The notes under the pieces: model-generated
What the model saw: only the letters and a program-made list of their open reading frames with translations
Told to the model about the DNA's origin: nothing
The model's database searches: none
Assembly: GCA_945868845.1 (NCBI GenBank)
Contig: CAMBMS010000017.1
Coordinates: 1 to 61,152 of the forward strand
Reading direction: 5' to 3'
DNA from: Asaia bogorensis
Lineage (GTDB): Bacteria > Pseudomonadota > Alphaproteobacteria > Acetobacterales > Acetobacteraceae
DNA length: 61,152 nucleotides
Shown: one piece after another, positions 34,174 to 43,637 of the stretch
Position numbering within the stretch: the first letter of the stretch is position 1
Layout of the letters: every line of letters begins with the position of its first letter
Program-made: the position numbers and the translations under genes

Positions 34174-35004
34174 GAAATCAGGGCACTCAGCGAGCACACC
34201 GGTGCCGAGGTCCTGGGTATCGATCTCGCGCGCCCGATCTCGCCGGAGACCAGGGACGAGCTAAACCGCACGTTCGTCGAGAAGAGCGTGCTGGTGATCC
34301 GCGACCAGTCGCTCAGACCGCAGGAGGTCCTGGCAGCGGTCGAACTGTTCGGGCGCGTTTTCCAGCAGCACAATACACGGTTCGCGCTACCCGAGTGCCC
34401 GCAGATTCACTATCTCTCCAACCAGGACCGCTATCCCGACGGCCGGCGCTACATCCCGGGCGACGGCTGGCACACCGACCATTCCAACGACACACGGCCG
34501 CCCAAAGCCACAGTACTGCATGCCGTCCGCCTGCCCGATTGTGGCGGTGATACGCAGTTTGCCAACATGGCCGCTGCCTATTCGGCCCTGCCCGCGGCAA
34601 TACAGGAGCGGATCACCGGTCTTGTTGCTATCCACGTCTATCAAAGCAGTCACAGCGCGCGCCAGCTGATGAGTCTGCCCGAGACCGCCAACGGGAGCGT
34701 TCCCAACGCGGTGCTGCATCCCATGGTACGCACCCACCCGGAGAGCGCACGTAAATCGATCTACATCAACCCGATCCGCATCGAGGGCATCCTCGACATA
34801 GACCAAAATGAGGCCTTGCCACTGCTAGATGAGCTGCTCGTTCACGCCACCGCCGAGCGCTTCCAATACCGCCACGCCTGGAAGCCCGGCGACCTCGTAA
34901 TGTGGGATAACCGTTCCCTACTGCACAAGGCCAACGGCGATTACGACATGGAGCAGACGCGCTATCTCTATCGCGTTATGCTGCAGGGCGATGTGCCGCG
35001 ATAG
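34171..35004 (+). CDS. TauD/TfdA family Fe(II)/2-oxoglutarate dioxygenase
   Basis: The 277-aa protein matches the TauD/TfdA family, which oxidises taurine, sulfonates, phenoxyacetates and similar acids. The iron ligands are His101 and Asp103 in GWHTDHSND and His252 in NRSLLHKANGD; the 2-oxoglutarate arginine is Arg264 or Arg268 near the C-terminus (TRYLYRVML). The N-terminus GAEVLGIDLARPIS is typical. It appears monocistronic. No sulfonate ABC transporter adjoins it, so a taurine substrate is not supported. Confidence 0.92.
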   Translation: MEIRALSEHTGAEVLGIDLARPISPETRDELNRTFVEKSVLVIRDQSLRPQEVLAAVELFGRVFQQHNTRFALPECPQIHYLSNQDRYPDGRRYIPGDGWHTDHSNDTRPPKATVLHAVRLPDCGGDTQFANMAAAYSALPAAIQERITGLVAIHVYQSSHSARQLMSLPETANGSVPNAVLHPMVRTHPESARKSIYINPIRIEGILDIDQNEALPLLDELLVHATAERFQYRHAWKPGDLVMWDNRSLLHKANGDYDMEQTRYLYRVMLQGDVPR

Positions 35005-35151
35005 GAAAATCTAACCTGCCGCAATCCACCATTATAACACCTCGTACTCGTATGATGATTTCCGCTCAAATACTGATGGTTGGAAAGCCGGTCGCTGAAT
35101 GGGTATATGGGTATGGCTAGCGAACGCCCGTCGGATGAGCCTTGCTCAGGA

Positions 35152-35193
35152 CTTTGTCAGCTTAACTGCCCAGTCTAGCAGGAGGGAAGTCTC
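35152..35193 (+). repeat. Dispersed short repeat, copy C
   Basis: ACTTTGTCAGCTTAACTGCC and the next bases match copy B (31032-31073) with four differences over about 35 bases. It lies in the 389-base gap between the TauD gene and the cupin gene (35005-35393). I see no gene or clear transposase in that gap. Confidence 0.65.
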
Positions 35194-35393
35194 GAGTGGT
35201 GGTGATCGAGAAAATCTCCAAGCCGGCGGAGATTGAGCTTGCAGATTGAGATTTAATCCGGTGGCCGTCTATGCATTGAAAGAGGCGGGTGTGCCGGGAT
35301 TACCTCGATGAACGACCAATTCGATTGCCTTGAAGGGAGGGTAGGTATCGAACCGGCTGGTCTTCTAGGGTTACCTCACCGGGAATGCGGCCG

Positions 35394-35807
35394 TTAGCCT
35401 ACCAACTGGTCGACAGTTGCTGCACGATCTGACACCACCTTTAAGCTGGTTTTGGCAAGGCTTTCCGTGCTCCCCTCCCCACCCTTCGCCCCGTAAAAAA
35501 TCACCCAGGTCCCGAAATCAGCCGAGGTGTCCTCAAAACAATGCGCCTCCCCCGCACGCACGAAAAGCGCGTCATGGGGAGCGAAGGCCACGCGCTCCGG
35601 GCCGCGCCGGAACCAGCCGGTACCGGACGCGACGATGTAAAGCTCATCCTGCTCATGCGGCGTCTGCTTGTCTTCGTCCTTCGGCGCATACCAGCGGAGT
35701 TGCATGGTGCCGTGTTCCAGCAGCAGCGCAGAAAGCCGGCCGGGGAAAGGGGGCGTAGCAGCCGCCTCGGCCGCCGTGATCAGGGTCCGGGATGGGTTTT
35801 CAGACAT
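35394..35807 (-). CDS. Cupin domain protein
   Basis: The 137-aa protein is a single small beta-barrel cupin. The first motif is TPHEQDELYIVASGTGWF with metal-type histidine and glutamate positions, and the second is near FVRAGEAHCFEDTSADFG. Small cupins are commonly dioxygenases, isomerases or ligand sensors, and the sequence does not choose among them. Its ATG overlaps the end of the VOC gene by 8 bases, so the two are cotranscribed and translationally coupled. Confidence 0.85.
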   Translation of the reverse strand: MSENPSRTLITAAEAAATPPFPGRLSALLLEHGTMQLRWYAPKDEDKQTPHEQDELYIVASGTGWFRRGPERVAFAPHDALFVRAGEAHCFEDTSADFGTWVIFYGAKGGEGSTESLAKTSLKVVSDRAATVDQLVG

Positions 35808-36603
35808 TCTGGTTCACCTCAATCATATTCACCGCCGGATCGAGCACATAAATCTGATGCATCCCCGCCATGGCATAAACGCCGGCATCGGAGACCAGAA
35901 CGCCCGCCGCTTCCAGCCGCGCCTTCACCGCCTGCACATCAGCCACGCAGAAGGCCGGATGCCCGCCAATGGAGGGGTTATGCGCAAGGCGATTGCGATA
36001 AGCGAAGCCCGCATCCGGGCGAATGATGTGCAGCCCGCTATTGTCATCGGCCTTGGTCAACACGGCCAATGCGGCGGGGTCTATACTGAAATCTCCTCTA
36101 TTCGCCGCCGCGCGCCAGCGCCCTTCGGCCATGCCGATGATTCCGGTGTAAAACGCCACGGTTTCGCGCACCTTATCGGCTTGCAGATTGACGTGATGAA
36201 TACGCCAGCTAGGCAAAGCGCACGGCGCATCCGGCCCCGCTTGCAGCAGCACCAAAAGATTAAGCGCCGGGTCCAGCGTATAAATCGCGGGCTGATCGAA
36301 TTCCCCGGGCAGAGCCGACACATAATCCAGCCCCGACTGATCCAGCCGCGCCACGACCGCGGGCAGGGATACAACTTCCAGCGCGACATAGCGCGCGTCA
36401 ATAGGGCCAAGCATCGCTCCGCCTGAACGCGCCAGCGCAGCGCCGGGGCGATGCAACCGCAAGCCGCGCCCGCCTTCACCGAGGAACCGCGTTCGCCCAT
36501 CTCGCGCCTCAGCCACGCCAAGCCCGATCAGCGTACCAAAGAAATGCGCCGCCGCATCCAGATCATGCGCGATCAGGGAGACATGATGGATGGACCAGGT
36601 CAT
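35800..36603 (-). CDS. Two-domain VOC (glyoxalase/dioxygenase) family protein
   Basis: The 267-aa protein contains two vicinal-oxygen-chelate modules. The first starts SIHHVSLIAHDLDAAAHFFG; the second starts RIHHVNLQADKVRETVAFYT and ends VYAMAGMHQIYVLDPAVNMI. Two fused modules are typical of ring-cleaving extradiol dioxygenases and related enzymes, but the exact reaction is not evident. ATG 36603 (MTWSIHH) is preferred to the GTG at 36624. It follows the PNPOx-like gene by 38 bases and overlaps the cupin. Confidence 0.85.
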   Translation of the reverse strand: MTWSIHHVSLIAHDLDAAAHFFGTLIGLGVAEARDGRTRFLGEGGRGLRLHRPGAALARSGGAMLGPIDARYVALEVVSLPAVVARLDQSGLDYVSALPGEFDQPAIYTLDPALNLLVLLQAGPDAPCALPSWRIHHVNLQADKVRETVAFYTGIIGMAEGRWRAAANRGDFSIDPAALAVLTKADDNSGLHIIRPDAGFAYRNRLAHNPSIGGHPAFCVADVQAVKARLEAAGVLVSDAGVYAMAGMHQIYVLDPAVNMIEVNQNV

Positions 36604-36641
36604 GTTGGTCTTCTTGCCTTTCACTCCGGCATGAGAACATC

Positions 36642-37295
36642 TCAGCCGATCTTGAAGCGTGCCAAATATTCCGGTGGCACCGCAACGCTACCACGCACAT
36701 CAGGGATTGGAGGTAGGGTGCGTATCTCAAGCGGTAACACACCGGCCCAGACATCCTGCGCCAAATCCTCATCAGGATCACCTGGCGGGCCGCGGCGGAT
36801 TTTCGCCGATGCTTCATTGATCTCAATCGCCAGCATCGTGGTCGCCTTGGCTTCATAAGCGGTCATGGGGCGCAGTCTGTCCCAGCGGCCGGGGAATAGT
36901 GCCTCCACAAAGCTCTTGAGCTGCGTTTCCTTCTCAGCCGGGTCACTGATCAGCCGCGCGCGGCCCAGCAGCATGACGGAACGATAATTCACTGAATGGT
37001 TATAACCAGACCGCGCTAGAACTAGCCCATCCATCAGCGTGACGGTGACGCAAACCTCGGCCTCAATGCAAGTTTCAATCATACGGCTGGCAGCAGAACC
37101 ATGCCAGTAAACATAATCGGCTTCGCGCCATTGCAGCGTGGGCGTCACAAAGGGTGCGCCATTCAGCACATAGCCGATATGCGCGAGCGGCTGCGCATCC
37201 AAAATAGCGTCAATGCTCTCGCGGTCATAAGCACCGCGTTCATGCATGCGCTTGACGCGGGTGCGCTCACTCGAGGCTTTGGTGGTGCGGGGCAT
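36642..37295 (-). CDS. Pyridoxamine 5'-phosphate oxidase-like flavin protein
   Basis: The 217-aa protein has the split-barrel FMN-binding fold of the PNPOx-like group: AILDAQPLAHIGYVLNGAPF, VTPTLQWREADYVYWHGSAA and NYRSVMLLGRARLISDP. Members of this branch (Nim/PhzG-like) are often of unknown function. ATG 37295 is the natural start (MPRTTKASSERTRVKRMHER, a basic tail). It is the first gene of a PNPOx-VOC-cupin unit. Confidence 0.85.
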   Translation of the reverse strand: MPRTTKASSERTRVKRMHERGAYDRESIDAILDAQPLAHIGYVLNGAPFVTPTLQWREADYVYWHGSAASRMIETCIEAEVCVTVTLMDGLVLARSGYNHSVNYRSVMLLGRARLISDPAEKETQLKSFVEALFPGRWDRLRPMTAYEAKATTMLAIEINEASAKIRRGPPGDPDEDLAQDVWAGVLPLEIRTLPPIPDVRGSVAVPPEYLARFKIG

Positions 37296-37753
37296 TGACG
37301 GGCTTCTTTTCCTTAGGTTGGGAGACAGGCAGCGCGAAAGATAGCTTACAGAGAAAGTTAAATTTTGCAATATAGATAGACCCCGTTGCAAAGCCCCGGG
37401 GGCTAAGGCGCCTGATCCTAAGCGGGCGGATTGCGCCAGATGCAAAGCTGCCTTTCTCCCGCGCGCTTGCGGAAGAACACGGCATTGCGGGCGCCTCTAC
37501 GGCCACTGGAAGCTTCATACTCCGCTCTAACCAAACGAAAGCTTCTGGCCGGCAGTCCTCGCTCGGGCTCTAGTTTACGAATAATTTGTGGCGAGTTGAT
37601 ATTGCGCCTTTAGGCGGCGCTGGCCAGCGTGCTGGCTACAATCATTGCGGTAAGTTCGATCATTCGATCGACCAGGTCTTAAAACTTGGTCGAAACGACG
37701 ACCTCTACCCGAGGCTCGGCGACGGTAGCGTAGGCCATGCCGCCCCTTGTCAC
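37296..37753. other. Intergenic stretch without a recognised gene
   Basis: This 458-base gap lies between the tctC stop and the PNPOx-like start, both on the minus strand. A plus-strand fragment (LAEEHGIAGASTATGSF) and a weak imperfect inverted repeat near 37668-37691 (CGACCAGGT and ACTTGGTCG) are visible, but neither supports a gene or a clear terminator. The promoter of the PNPOx-VOC-cupin unit should be here. Confidence 0.4.
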
Positions 37754-38698
37754 CTATTTCTGATCGGCGATCACCTTGGCGTATTTTTCGAGATCGGCCT
37801 TCACGATGGCTTCAGCCTTATCGGGGCCGATGAACACGTCCTTCATATAGCGGCTTTTGACCGCACTCTGCACGGTCTCAGATTTCATACCCTGCTGGAA
37901 GGCAGCAGCCAATTTCTCGACGACCGGCTTAGGCGTGCCCTTGGTCGTCGAGACAATCAAATAGTTTTTACTGCCGACCATCCAGCCATTGTCGTGCATG
38001 CTGAGAATTTCGGGGAATCGCTCCATGCGCTCTGCCATCATCGAACCGATGACCCGCAGAGCGCCCGACTCATAGTGGGGGCCGAAGGTTCCGCCGGAAA
38101 AGCCAAAATCGACCTGGTTGGCGAGCGTCATGGTCACGGCACCGTTGCCGCCTTGCGTTGGTACCGGGATAATCTGGACGCCTTCTTTCTTGGCGACGTA
38201 GGCGAAAATTAGCTTATCCAGCTGGTACTGCGAGGCGTATTTGATCGAGCGGTTCTCGGTTTTGGCGGTGTTGATAATGTCACGCATCGATTTGTAGGAC
38301 CGGCTCGGATGCGTAAACAGGCCGTCCTGGAAAAGGCTAATCAGTGCGATATGCTCGAAATCGTCGTGCTTGTACTGCGTCTGGAGTACGAGCGGCTCGA
38401 AGGCGAAAGTCAGCGAGCCGCCAGCGTAGATGGTATAGCCATCAGGCTTGGCGCCCTTGATTTCCATGGCGGCCACGCCACCGCCAGCGCCCGGCTTGTT
38501 AGTCACTAGGATAGTCTGCCCAAGGATTTTGCTCATAGGCTCCGCCACCGCGCGCACCACGGCATCGGTCCCACCGCCGGCACCGAAGCCAATGACGATG
38601 GTGATCGGCTTCGTTGGGAAATTTTGGGCCGCAACGGACCCGGCGAGTGACGCTGAGAGAAGGGCCACCGCGGCAATCAGCTTGCTTGTCAGTCTCAT
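37754..38698 (-). CDS. tctC: Bug/TctC solute-binding receptor of a TTT transporter
   Basis: The 314-aa periplasmic receptor has a clear signal peptide (KLIAAVALLSASLAGSVAA, cut before QNFPTKPITI). The mature part has FGAGGGTDAVVRAVAEPM and the family segment AKPDGYTIYAGGS. It is the last gene of a tctB-tctA-tctC unit on the minus strand, 49 bases after tctA, so it is the cognate receptor. The carboxylate ligand is unknown. Confidence 0.94.
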   Translation of the reverse strand: MRLTSKLIAAVALLSASLAGSVAAQNFPTKPITIVIGFGAGGGTDAVVRAVAEPMSKILGQTILVTNKPGAGGGVAAMEIKGAKPDGYTIYAGGSLTFAFEPLVLQTQYKHDDFEHIALISLFQDGLFTHPSRSYKSMRDIINTAKTENRSIKYASQYQLDKLIFAYVAKKEGVQIIPVPTQGGNGAVTMTLANQVDFGFSGGTFGPHYESGALRVIGSMMAERMERFPEILSMHDNGWMVGSKNYLIVSTTKGTPKPVVEKLAAAFQQGMKSETVQSAVKSRYMKDVFIGPDKAEAIVKADLEKYAKVIADQK

Positions 38699-38747
38699 GT
38701 GGGTCTCCTTTTATGAATAATCGTTCGATTTCAGTGTAGCTTGGACA

Positions 38748-40271
38748 TCATGGATCTTCGGGGACTGCCCCGAGCCGGGTTCGCGCCCTGCGCAATGTAC
38801 TCAGGCGCCAGATCGAGATGCCGGCGAGAAAGAGAAACAGCAGAGCGACGGGATGGCTGGCCAGAGATGAAATTTTTCCGTCGGTGATGATCATGGCCTG
38901 CCGTAGCGAAAGCTCAACCATAGGGCCAAGTATAAAGCCGATCAAAAATGTGATGAAAGAAAAGTCCAACTTTTTCATAAAATAGCCAAAAAATGCGAAT
39001 ATCAACATCAGATAGACGCTGAACATGCCGCTGCCTTCGAGATAGGCGCCAACTACGCAAAGGAAGATGATGATCGGCACCAGGATCACCTGCGAGACCG
39101 CAATCAATCGAGCGAACAGATTTTGCCCGATCATGCCCATGATCAGCATGATGAATGACGCTACTACCATGCCGATGAAGATGGCGTAGACCAGCACGGC
39201 GTCGTCGCGGAACAGGAACGGACCCGGGGTGAGCCCGTGCAGCATGAAGGCGCCCATCAGCAGTGCTGCCGATGCACTCGATGGCAATCCGATCGCGAAC
39301 ATCGGAATGAGCCCAGCTGGCACGGAGGCGTTGTCGGCCGCCTCGGCGGCGGCGACACCTTCCAAGCGACCGGTGCCAAAGCTGTTAGGATCCTTGTCGC
39401 GCCGCTTGGTCCAGGCGTAGGCGAGGAAGGAGGACAGGCTGGCGCCCATGCCGGGAATGCTGCCGATGCCGATGCCGACCAGGGTGGCACGCAGGATCGT
39501 CGGCAGGCAGGTGAGAAATTCCCTCGGTGTCAGCCGGTTGTTCTCTGGTGAGCTGCCCTTAAGCATCGCCGCCTGGTGCTCGTAGGAGCCGCGCCAACCC
39601 TTATCGATTTGGACCAGCATCTCGGAGAGCGCCAGCGTGCCAATGGCGACGGCCAGCAGGGGGACGCCATCGTAAAGGTCGGCGAAGCCGAAGGTCAGGC
39701 GTGGCTGACCCGTCTCCATGTCGAGACGCGGCGCCGCCAGTAGCAGCCCTAGAAAGCCAGCGATCAAGCCCTTATAGAATGACACGCCCGAGACAGCGGC
39801 GATGAAGGTCATCGCAAAGATCATGACGGCGGTCAGCTCGACCGGGCCGGCGCCGATGGCGATTGCGGCCAACGGTTGGGCAAGCGCGATCAGCGCAGTC
39901 GTCGAGATGAAGTCGCCGAGAACGGAGGCGATTAGTGCCAGCTTTAAGGCCTTCTGGGTCTTGCCTTGCTGCGTCAGCGGATAGCCGTCGAGTGCGGTGA
40001 CAACTGATTGCGGCTCTCCTGGCACGTTAATCAGGATGGCGGTCAAGGCGCTGCCGGTATTGCCGCCCTTACTAACGCCGATCAGGAAGGAGATGCCGGC
40101 GAGTGGCGGCAGCTTATAGGTAATCGGAATGAGCAGCGCGATGGCGGTAGCCCGGCTCAGCCCCGGCAGCACACCAACAATATAGCCAATGAACAAGCCG
40201 AGCGTGATGTAAGCCATCACCTCGACCGTCATGACGTTGATCCAGGCCTGCGCGACTTGCTGGTAGAACAT
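38748..40271 (-). CDS. tctA: TctA large permease subunit of a TTT transporter
   Basis: The 507-aa protein has about twelve membrane helices, as for TctA, which couples carboxylate uptake to the proton or sodium gradient. Signature segments are GYIVGVLPGLSRATAIALLI, KGGNTGSALTAILINVPGEP and a repeat of the fold in GIGSIPGMGASLSSFLAY. It stands 13 bases after tctB in the same unit. Confidence 0.96.
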   Translation of the reverse strand: MFYQQVAQAWINVMTVEVMAYITLGLFIGYIVGVLPGLSRATAIALLIPITYKLPPLAGISFLIGVSKGGNTGSALTAILINVPGEPQSVVTALDGYPLTQQGKTQKALKLALIASVLGDFISTTALIALAQPLAAIAIGAGPVELTAVMIFAMTFIAAVSGVSFYKGLIAGFLGLLLAAPRLDMETGQPRLTFGFADLYDGVPLLAVAIGTLALSEMLVQIDKGWRGSYEHQAAMLKGSSPENNRLTPREFLTCLPTILRATLVGIGIGSIPGMGASLSSFLAYAWTKRRDKDPNSFGTGRLEGVAAAEAADNASVPAGLIPMFAIGLPSSASAALLMGAFMLHGLTPGPFLFRDDAVLVYAIFIGMVVASFIMLIMGMIGQNLFARLIAVSQVILVPIIIFLCVVGAYLEGSGMFSVYLMLIFAFFGYFMKKLDFSFITFLIGFILGPMVELSLRQAMIITDGKISSLASHPVALLFLFLAGISIWRLSTLRRARTRLGAVPEDP

Positions 40272-40284
40272 CAGGTTCCCATTC

Positions 40285-40734
40285 TCATGGTAGTGGGATA
40301 TTCAGTACCCATGTAATCAGTGCGTATGTGATCGCGAGCGTCGGCAGAGCCACCGCCGCGATCCGCAGCGGGTTTATCTCACCCATAAAGATCATCGTTG
40401 ATGCCATCAGCACGACGCCACCAGCCCAAGTGCCGAAGGCATGCATCACCAGCACCGACCCGAAAATCAGCGCCGCAATCATTAGGAATAACCCAAGGTC
40501 GGACCACGTCATCGAGAGCTTAGATTGGTCCTGATAGTCGTCCGGCTGAGCCATCGCCTGGAAGAGAAGGCCGAGGCTCGACAAAGCCACGCCAACCAGC
40601 ATCACGGCCGGGTAGAAATACGGCGACAGCCCATGCCAGACACCGCCGCCTGCTTCGCGCGGGATGATAACGAACACCATCAGCGCAACGAAACAGAGCA
40701 GACCGATGGAGGTAAAGAGGTCTGCTCTGCGCAT
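40285..40734 (-). CDS. tctB: TctB small subunit of a TTT transporter
   Basis: The 149-aa protein has four predicted membrane helices, matching TctB (around GLLCFVALMVFVIIPREAGG and YFYPAVMLVGVALSSLGLLF). It is the first gene of the unit, divergent from the GMC oxidoreductase gene. Confidence 0.92.
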   Translation of the reverse strand: MRRADLFTSIGLLCFVALMVFVIIPREAGGGVWHGLSPYFYPAVMLVGVALSSLGLLFQAMAQPDDYQDQSKLSMTWSDLGLFLMIAALIFGSVLVMHAFGTWAGGVVLMASTMIFMGEINPLRIAAVALPTLAITYALITWVLNIPLP

Positions 40735-41055
40735 GGGTCTCGAATGCCGCCATTCCTGGTGCTGTTTCAGCGAACTTCGATCGCTCTTGCAGTCTCAAAT
40801 TCAAGACTGACATTACTTCCGCGAACCGGCAAGAGTGCGGAATCAGCATCTGACGCAAACCCGGGGCTGGAGGGTTTCAAGTGATCCCGAGAATGACTCC
40901 CGGTCGGCTCCAGATCCCAAAAAATGTTACATCGCCAAGCGCGTGACAGAGCGAAATGAACGGATCACGAACCGCAGAGATGGAACTTGGTATTACGGCC
41001 CCTTTCATGAGGCCTGAATAGGGTGACATCTTACCCAGTCAAACAGGAACGGAAC
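40735..41055. other. Divergent promoter region, tctBAC and GMC genes
   Basis: This 321-base region separates tctB (minus) and the GMC gene (plus) and should hold both promoters. I see no gene and no convincing palindromic operator in it. Confidence 0.5.
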
Positions 41056-42663
41056 ATGCAGGCAGATTACGTCATTATCGGTGCTGGCTCCGCCGGCTGT
41101 GTCCTCGCCAACCGGCTGACCGAAGACCCCAATATCAGCGTCATCATCATCGAGGCGGGCGGGCCGGACCGCCATCCGCTGATCCATATTCCTGCCGGCT
41201 ATATGAAGCTGCTGGACCACCCCACCATCACCTGGGGTTTCAAGGCGGAACCCGACGAAGGCACCGCCGGCCGTGCCATCCCCTATCCGCGCGGCCGGGT
41301 GCTGGGCGGGTCGAGTTCTATTAACGGGCTGATCTATATCCGTAGCCAGCCGGAGGATTTCGATCACTGGGCGCAGCTCGGCAATCGCGGCTGGGGGTGG
41401 GACGATGTCTTGCCGTTCTTTAAAAAAGCGGAAAACTGGTCAGGGCCGGCAGATAATGTGCATGGCAAGGGCGGGCCGCTATTAACCAGCCATTCCGCCG
41501 ACCGCCCGACACTCTGCCAGGCGGCGATCGAGGCCGGGCGGCAGATCGGCCTGGAATATCGCCCCGATCTGAACGATTTACCGCATGACCAGGGTCCGCA
41601 TATCGGCTGGGTGCAGCAAACCCGCGGCGGACGGTTTCGTGCCAGCGCGGCGCGCACCTATCTACGCCCGGCGATGAAGCGGACCAACCTGCATGTCATC
41701 ACCAACGCGCTGGTGCATCGGGTGATGTTTCAGGACACGCGCGCCATGGGAGTAGAGTATTCCCATGATGGGGCGACGCAGCGGGCCTATGCGGGACGCG
41801 AGGTGATTATCTCGGCCGGCGCCATCGGCTCGCCGCATATACTGCAACTGTCCGGCGTCGGCGATCCAGACCATCTGGGCCGCATCGGCGTGGCGGTGAC
41901 GCATCCGCTGCCCGGTGTCGGGAAAAATTTCCAGGACCATTTCCTCGCCCGTGTCAGCAGCCGCATCGCCGGTGCACCCAGTCTGAACCAGAAATCGCGA
42001 GGCCTGGGGCTGGTGGGCGAGGTATTGCGCTATGCGCTGGCGGGACAGGGCATTCTGACATATGCGTCGTCGCTGGTGACGGCCTCGGTAAAAGTACTAG
42101 AAGAATCCGCGACGCCGGACGTGCAATGCCAGTTCGCTCCCGGCAGCTTCGCCCCCGGCCCGAAACGCATGCTAGAATACGAACCGGGCATGACCGGCGG
42201 TATGTGGCAAGGCCGCCCGCTCAGCCGCGGCTACGTGGAAGCACGCAGCAGCCAACCGAGGGACGCCCCCGCCATCAACCCGCGCTATCTCAGCGAGGAA
42301 CGCGACCAGCGTGCCGTAATCGGCGGCCTGCGCTTCATCCGCCGGCTGTTCGAGGCGCCCGCGTTGGCGAAATATGTGGTGGCGGAAACCGTGCCCGGTG
42401 CGGCGATCCAGCGCGACGACGAATTGCTGGACTATGCAAGGCGCACCGGGAGCACGGTGTTCCATGCTAGTTGCAGCTGCAAAATGGGCCAAGACGCGAT
42501 GTCCGTGGTGGACGAGCAATTGCGCGTACGCGGACTACAGGGCCTGCGCGTGATCGACGCCTCCATCATGCCGGCGGTGACGACCAGCAATACTAATGCC
42601 CCCACCATCATGATCGCGGAAAAAGCCGCCGCGATGATCCGCGCCGGAGCGCGGGCCGTGTGA
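41056..42663 (+). CDS. GMC-family FAD oxidoreductase (choline/alcohol dehydrogenase-like)
   Basis: The 535-aa protein has the GMC signatures: the FAD-binding N-terminus DYVIIGAGSAGCVLANRL, PRGRVLGGSSSINGLIYIR, and SAGAIGSPHILQLSGVGD. The catalytic histidine is in STVFHASCSCKMG, with the final NTNAPTIMIAEKAA. Relatives oxidise primary alcohols such as choline or alkanols with a membrane acceptor. ATG 41056 follows AGGAACGGAAC. It is the first of three plus-strand genes, of which the second is broken. Confidence 0.94.
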   Translation: MQADYVIIGAGSAGCVLANRLTEDPNISVIIIEAGGPDRHPLIHIPAGYMKLLDHPTITWGFKAEPDEGTAGRAIPYPRGRVLGGSSSINGLIYIRSQPEDFDHWAQLGNRGWGWDDVLPFFKKAENWSGPADNVHGKGGPLLTSHSADRPTLCQAAIEAGRQIGLEYRPDLNDLPHDQGPHIGWVQQTRGGRFRASAARTYLRPAMKRTNLHVITNALVHRVMFQDTRAMGVEYSHDGATQRAYAGREVIISAGAIGSPHILQLSGVGDPDHLGRIGVAVTHPLPGVGKNFQDHFLARVSSRIAGAPSLNQKSRGLGLVGEVLRYALAGQGILTYASSLVTASVKVLEESATPDVQCQFAPGSFAPGPKRMLEYEPGMTGGMWQGRPLSRGYVEARSSQPRDAPAINPRYLSEERDQRAVIGGLRFIRRLFEAPALAKYVVAETVPGAAIQRDDELLDYARRTGSTVFHASCSCKMGQDAMSVVDEQLRVRGLQGLRVIDASIMPAVTTSNTNAPTIMIAEKAAAMIRAGARAV

Positions 42664-43035
42664 CGGTTGTCGCCACCACCGTCTGCGTTGCCGGTGGCGG
42701 GCCGGCCGGGCTGATGGTAGGGATTTTCTGGCACCCACCAGGATCGATGTGGTAGCGCTGGAAAACATGCCACCCTCCTGCGCGGTTTCCGTGGCGGCAC
42801 GATCCATCCCACCACCTTGCAGGCGATGCGGGAATAGGGACTGCTGGACGCATTCTTTGCGCCTTCGGCATCAGGTAACCTTCACGCTCAGAATCTGGAC
42901 CGGCGACGACCACCTAACCGTCGCGGATTTCCACCCACTGCCCGTGCCCGGCAACTTCATCGCAACGCGGTGCTCTATTTGCGCCGCTTCCCCGCGCGGC
43001 TGGTGGGACTGGGCGTGCGCCCCGAACATGTGCGA
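42663..43035 (+). pseudogene. FAD-dependent monooxygenase, collapsed remnant
   Basis: Frames shift repeatedly but flavoprotein-monooxygenase pieces are readable in order: ATTVCVAGGGPAGLMVG (FAD motif), LEKHATFLRGFRGGTIHPTT, LQAMRE, TAG, GLLDAFFAPSAS, then jump to the extreme C-terminal RRFPARLVGLGVRPEHV. The full family length is near 400 codons but only about 125 remain, so a large internal deletion is combined with frameshifts. It begins at the GMC stop, which suggests it was once cotranscribed with it. Confidence 0.8.
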
Positions 43036-43065
43036 TGTAACATCTAAATCAACCAGGAGGAAATC

Positions 43066-43626
43066 ATGGCGGGCAGAGTCCCCTTCGCATCACTGGAACA
43101 GGCCATCGGCGTTGGGCGCACGATCGGCGCACCGGACGTGATGGCTACGCGCAACGCGTTCCGTACCTTGTCGAACAACGTGACGATGGCTCAGGGCGTG
43201 TTCACGCACCTCACCACCTTGCTAAACAAGAACACCTTCTCCACCCGGCTACGCGAACTCGCGATCATGCGCATCGGCTGGGTCACGGGCTCAGAATATG
43301 AATGGACACAGCATTGGCGCGTGGCAACCACCGCCGGCATTCCGGCAGACGATATTCTCGCCGTGCGGGATTGGAAGAATGCATCGCGCATGACACCGGC
43401 CGACCGGGCGATCCTGACCGCGACAGACGAAATGCTGGCGGGCGGCAAGATCGGCGACGCGACCTGGGCAGAGTGCTGCAAATACGTACTCACGGCGGCG
43501 GAACAGGTGGAGATGGTGGTCTGCATCGCCAACTGGATCATGTTTTCCAACATCCTGCGGACATTGGAAATTCCCGTGGAGGACGGCGTGATGCCCTGGC
43601 CGCCGGACGGCAAGGCACCCGGATAA
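43066..43626 (+). CDS. Carboxymuconolactone decarboxylase (CMD) family protein
   Basis: The 186-aa helical protein belongs to the CMD/AhpD-like fold; LRELAIMRIGWVTGSEYEWT and QHWRVATTAGI are the family core. The CxxC pair of peroxidase-type AhpD proteins is absent and the glutamate/histidine pattern (YEWTQH) is kept, so a lyase or decarboxylase-type role is more likely than peroxidase. AGGAGGAAATC precedes the ATG. A strong terminator follows. Confidence 0.88.
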   Translation: MAGRVPFASLEQAIGVGRTIGAPDVMATRNAFRTLSNNVTMAQGVFTHLTTLLNKNTFSTRLRELAIMRIGWVTGSEYEWTQHWRVATTAGIPADDILAVRDWKNASRMTPADRAILTATDEMLAGGKIGDATWAECCKYVLTAAEQVEMVVCIANWIMFSNILRTLEIPVEDGVMPWPPDGKAPG

Positions 43627-43637
43627 TCACGATATCG

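Noticed and set aside
34171-35004. Assignment of the TauD-type gene as taurine dioxygenase
   Set aside because: No taurine or sulfonate ABC transporter or regulator is near, and the family covers many substrates.
37668-37691. Imperfect inverted repeat downstream of tctC as a terminator
   Set aside because: The stem has a mismatch, is 60 bases past the stop and has no T-run on the transcribed strand.
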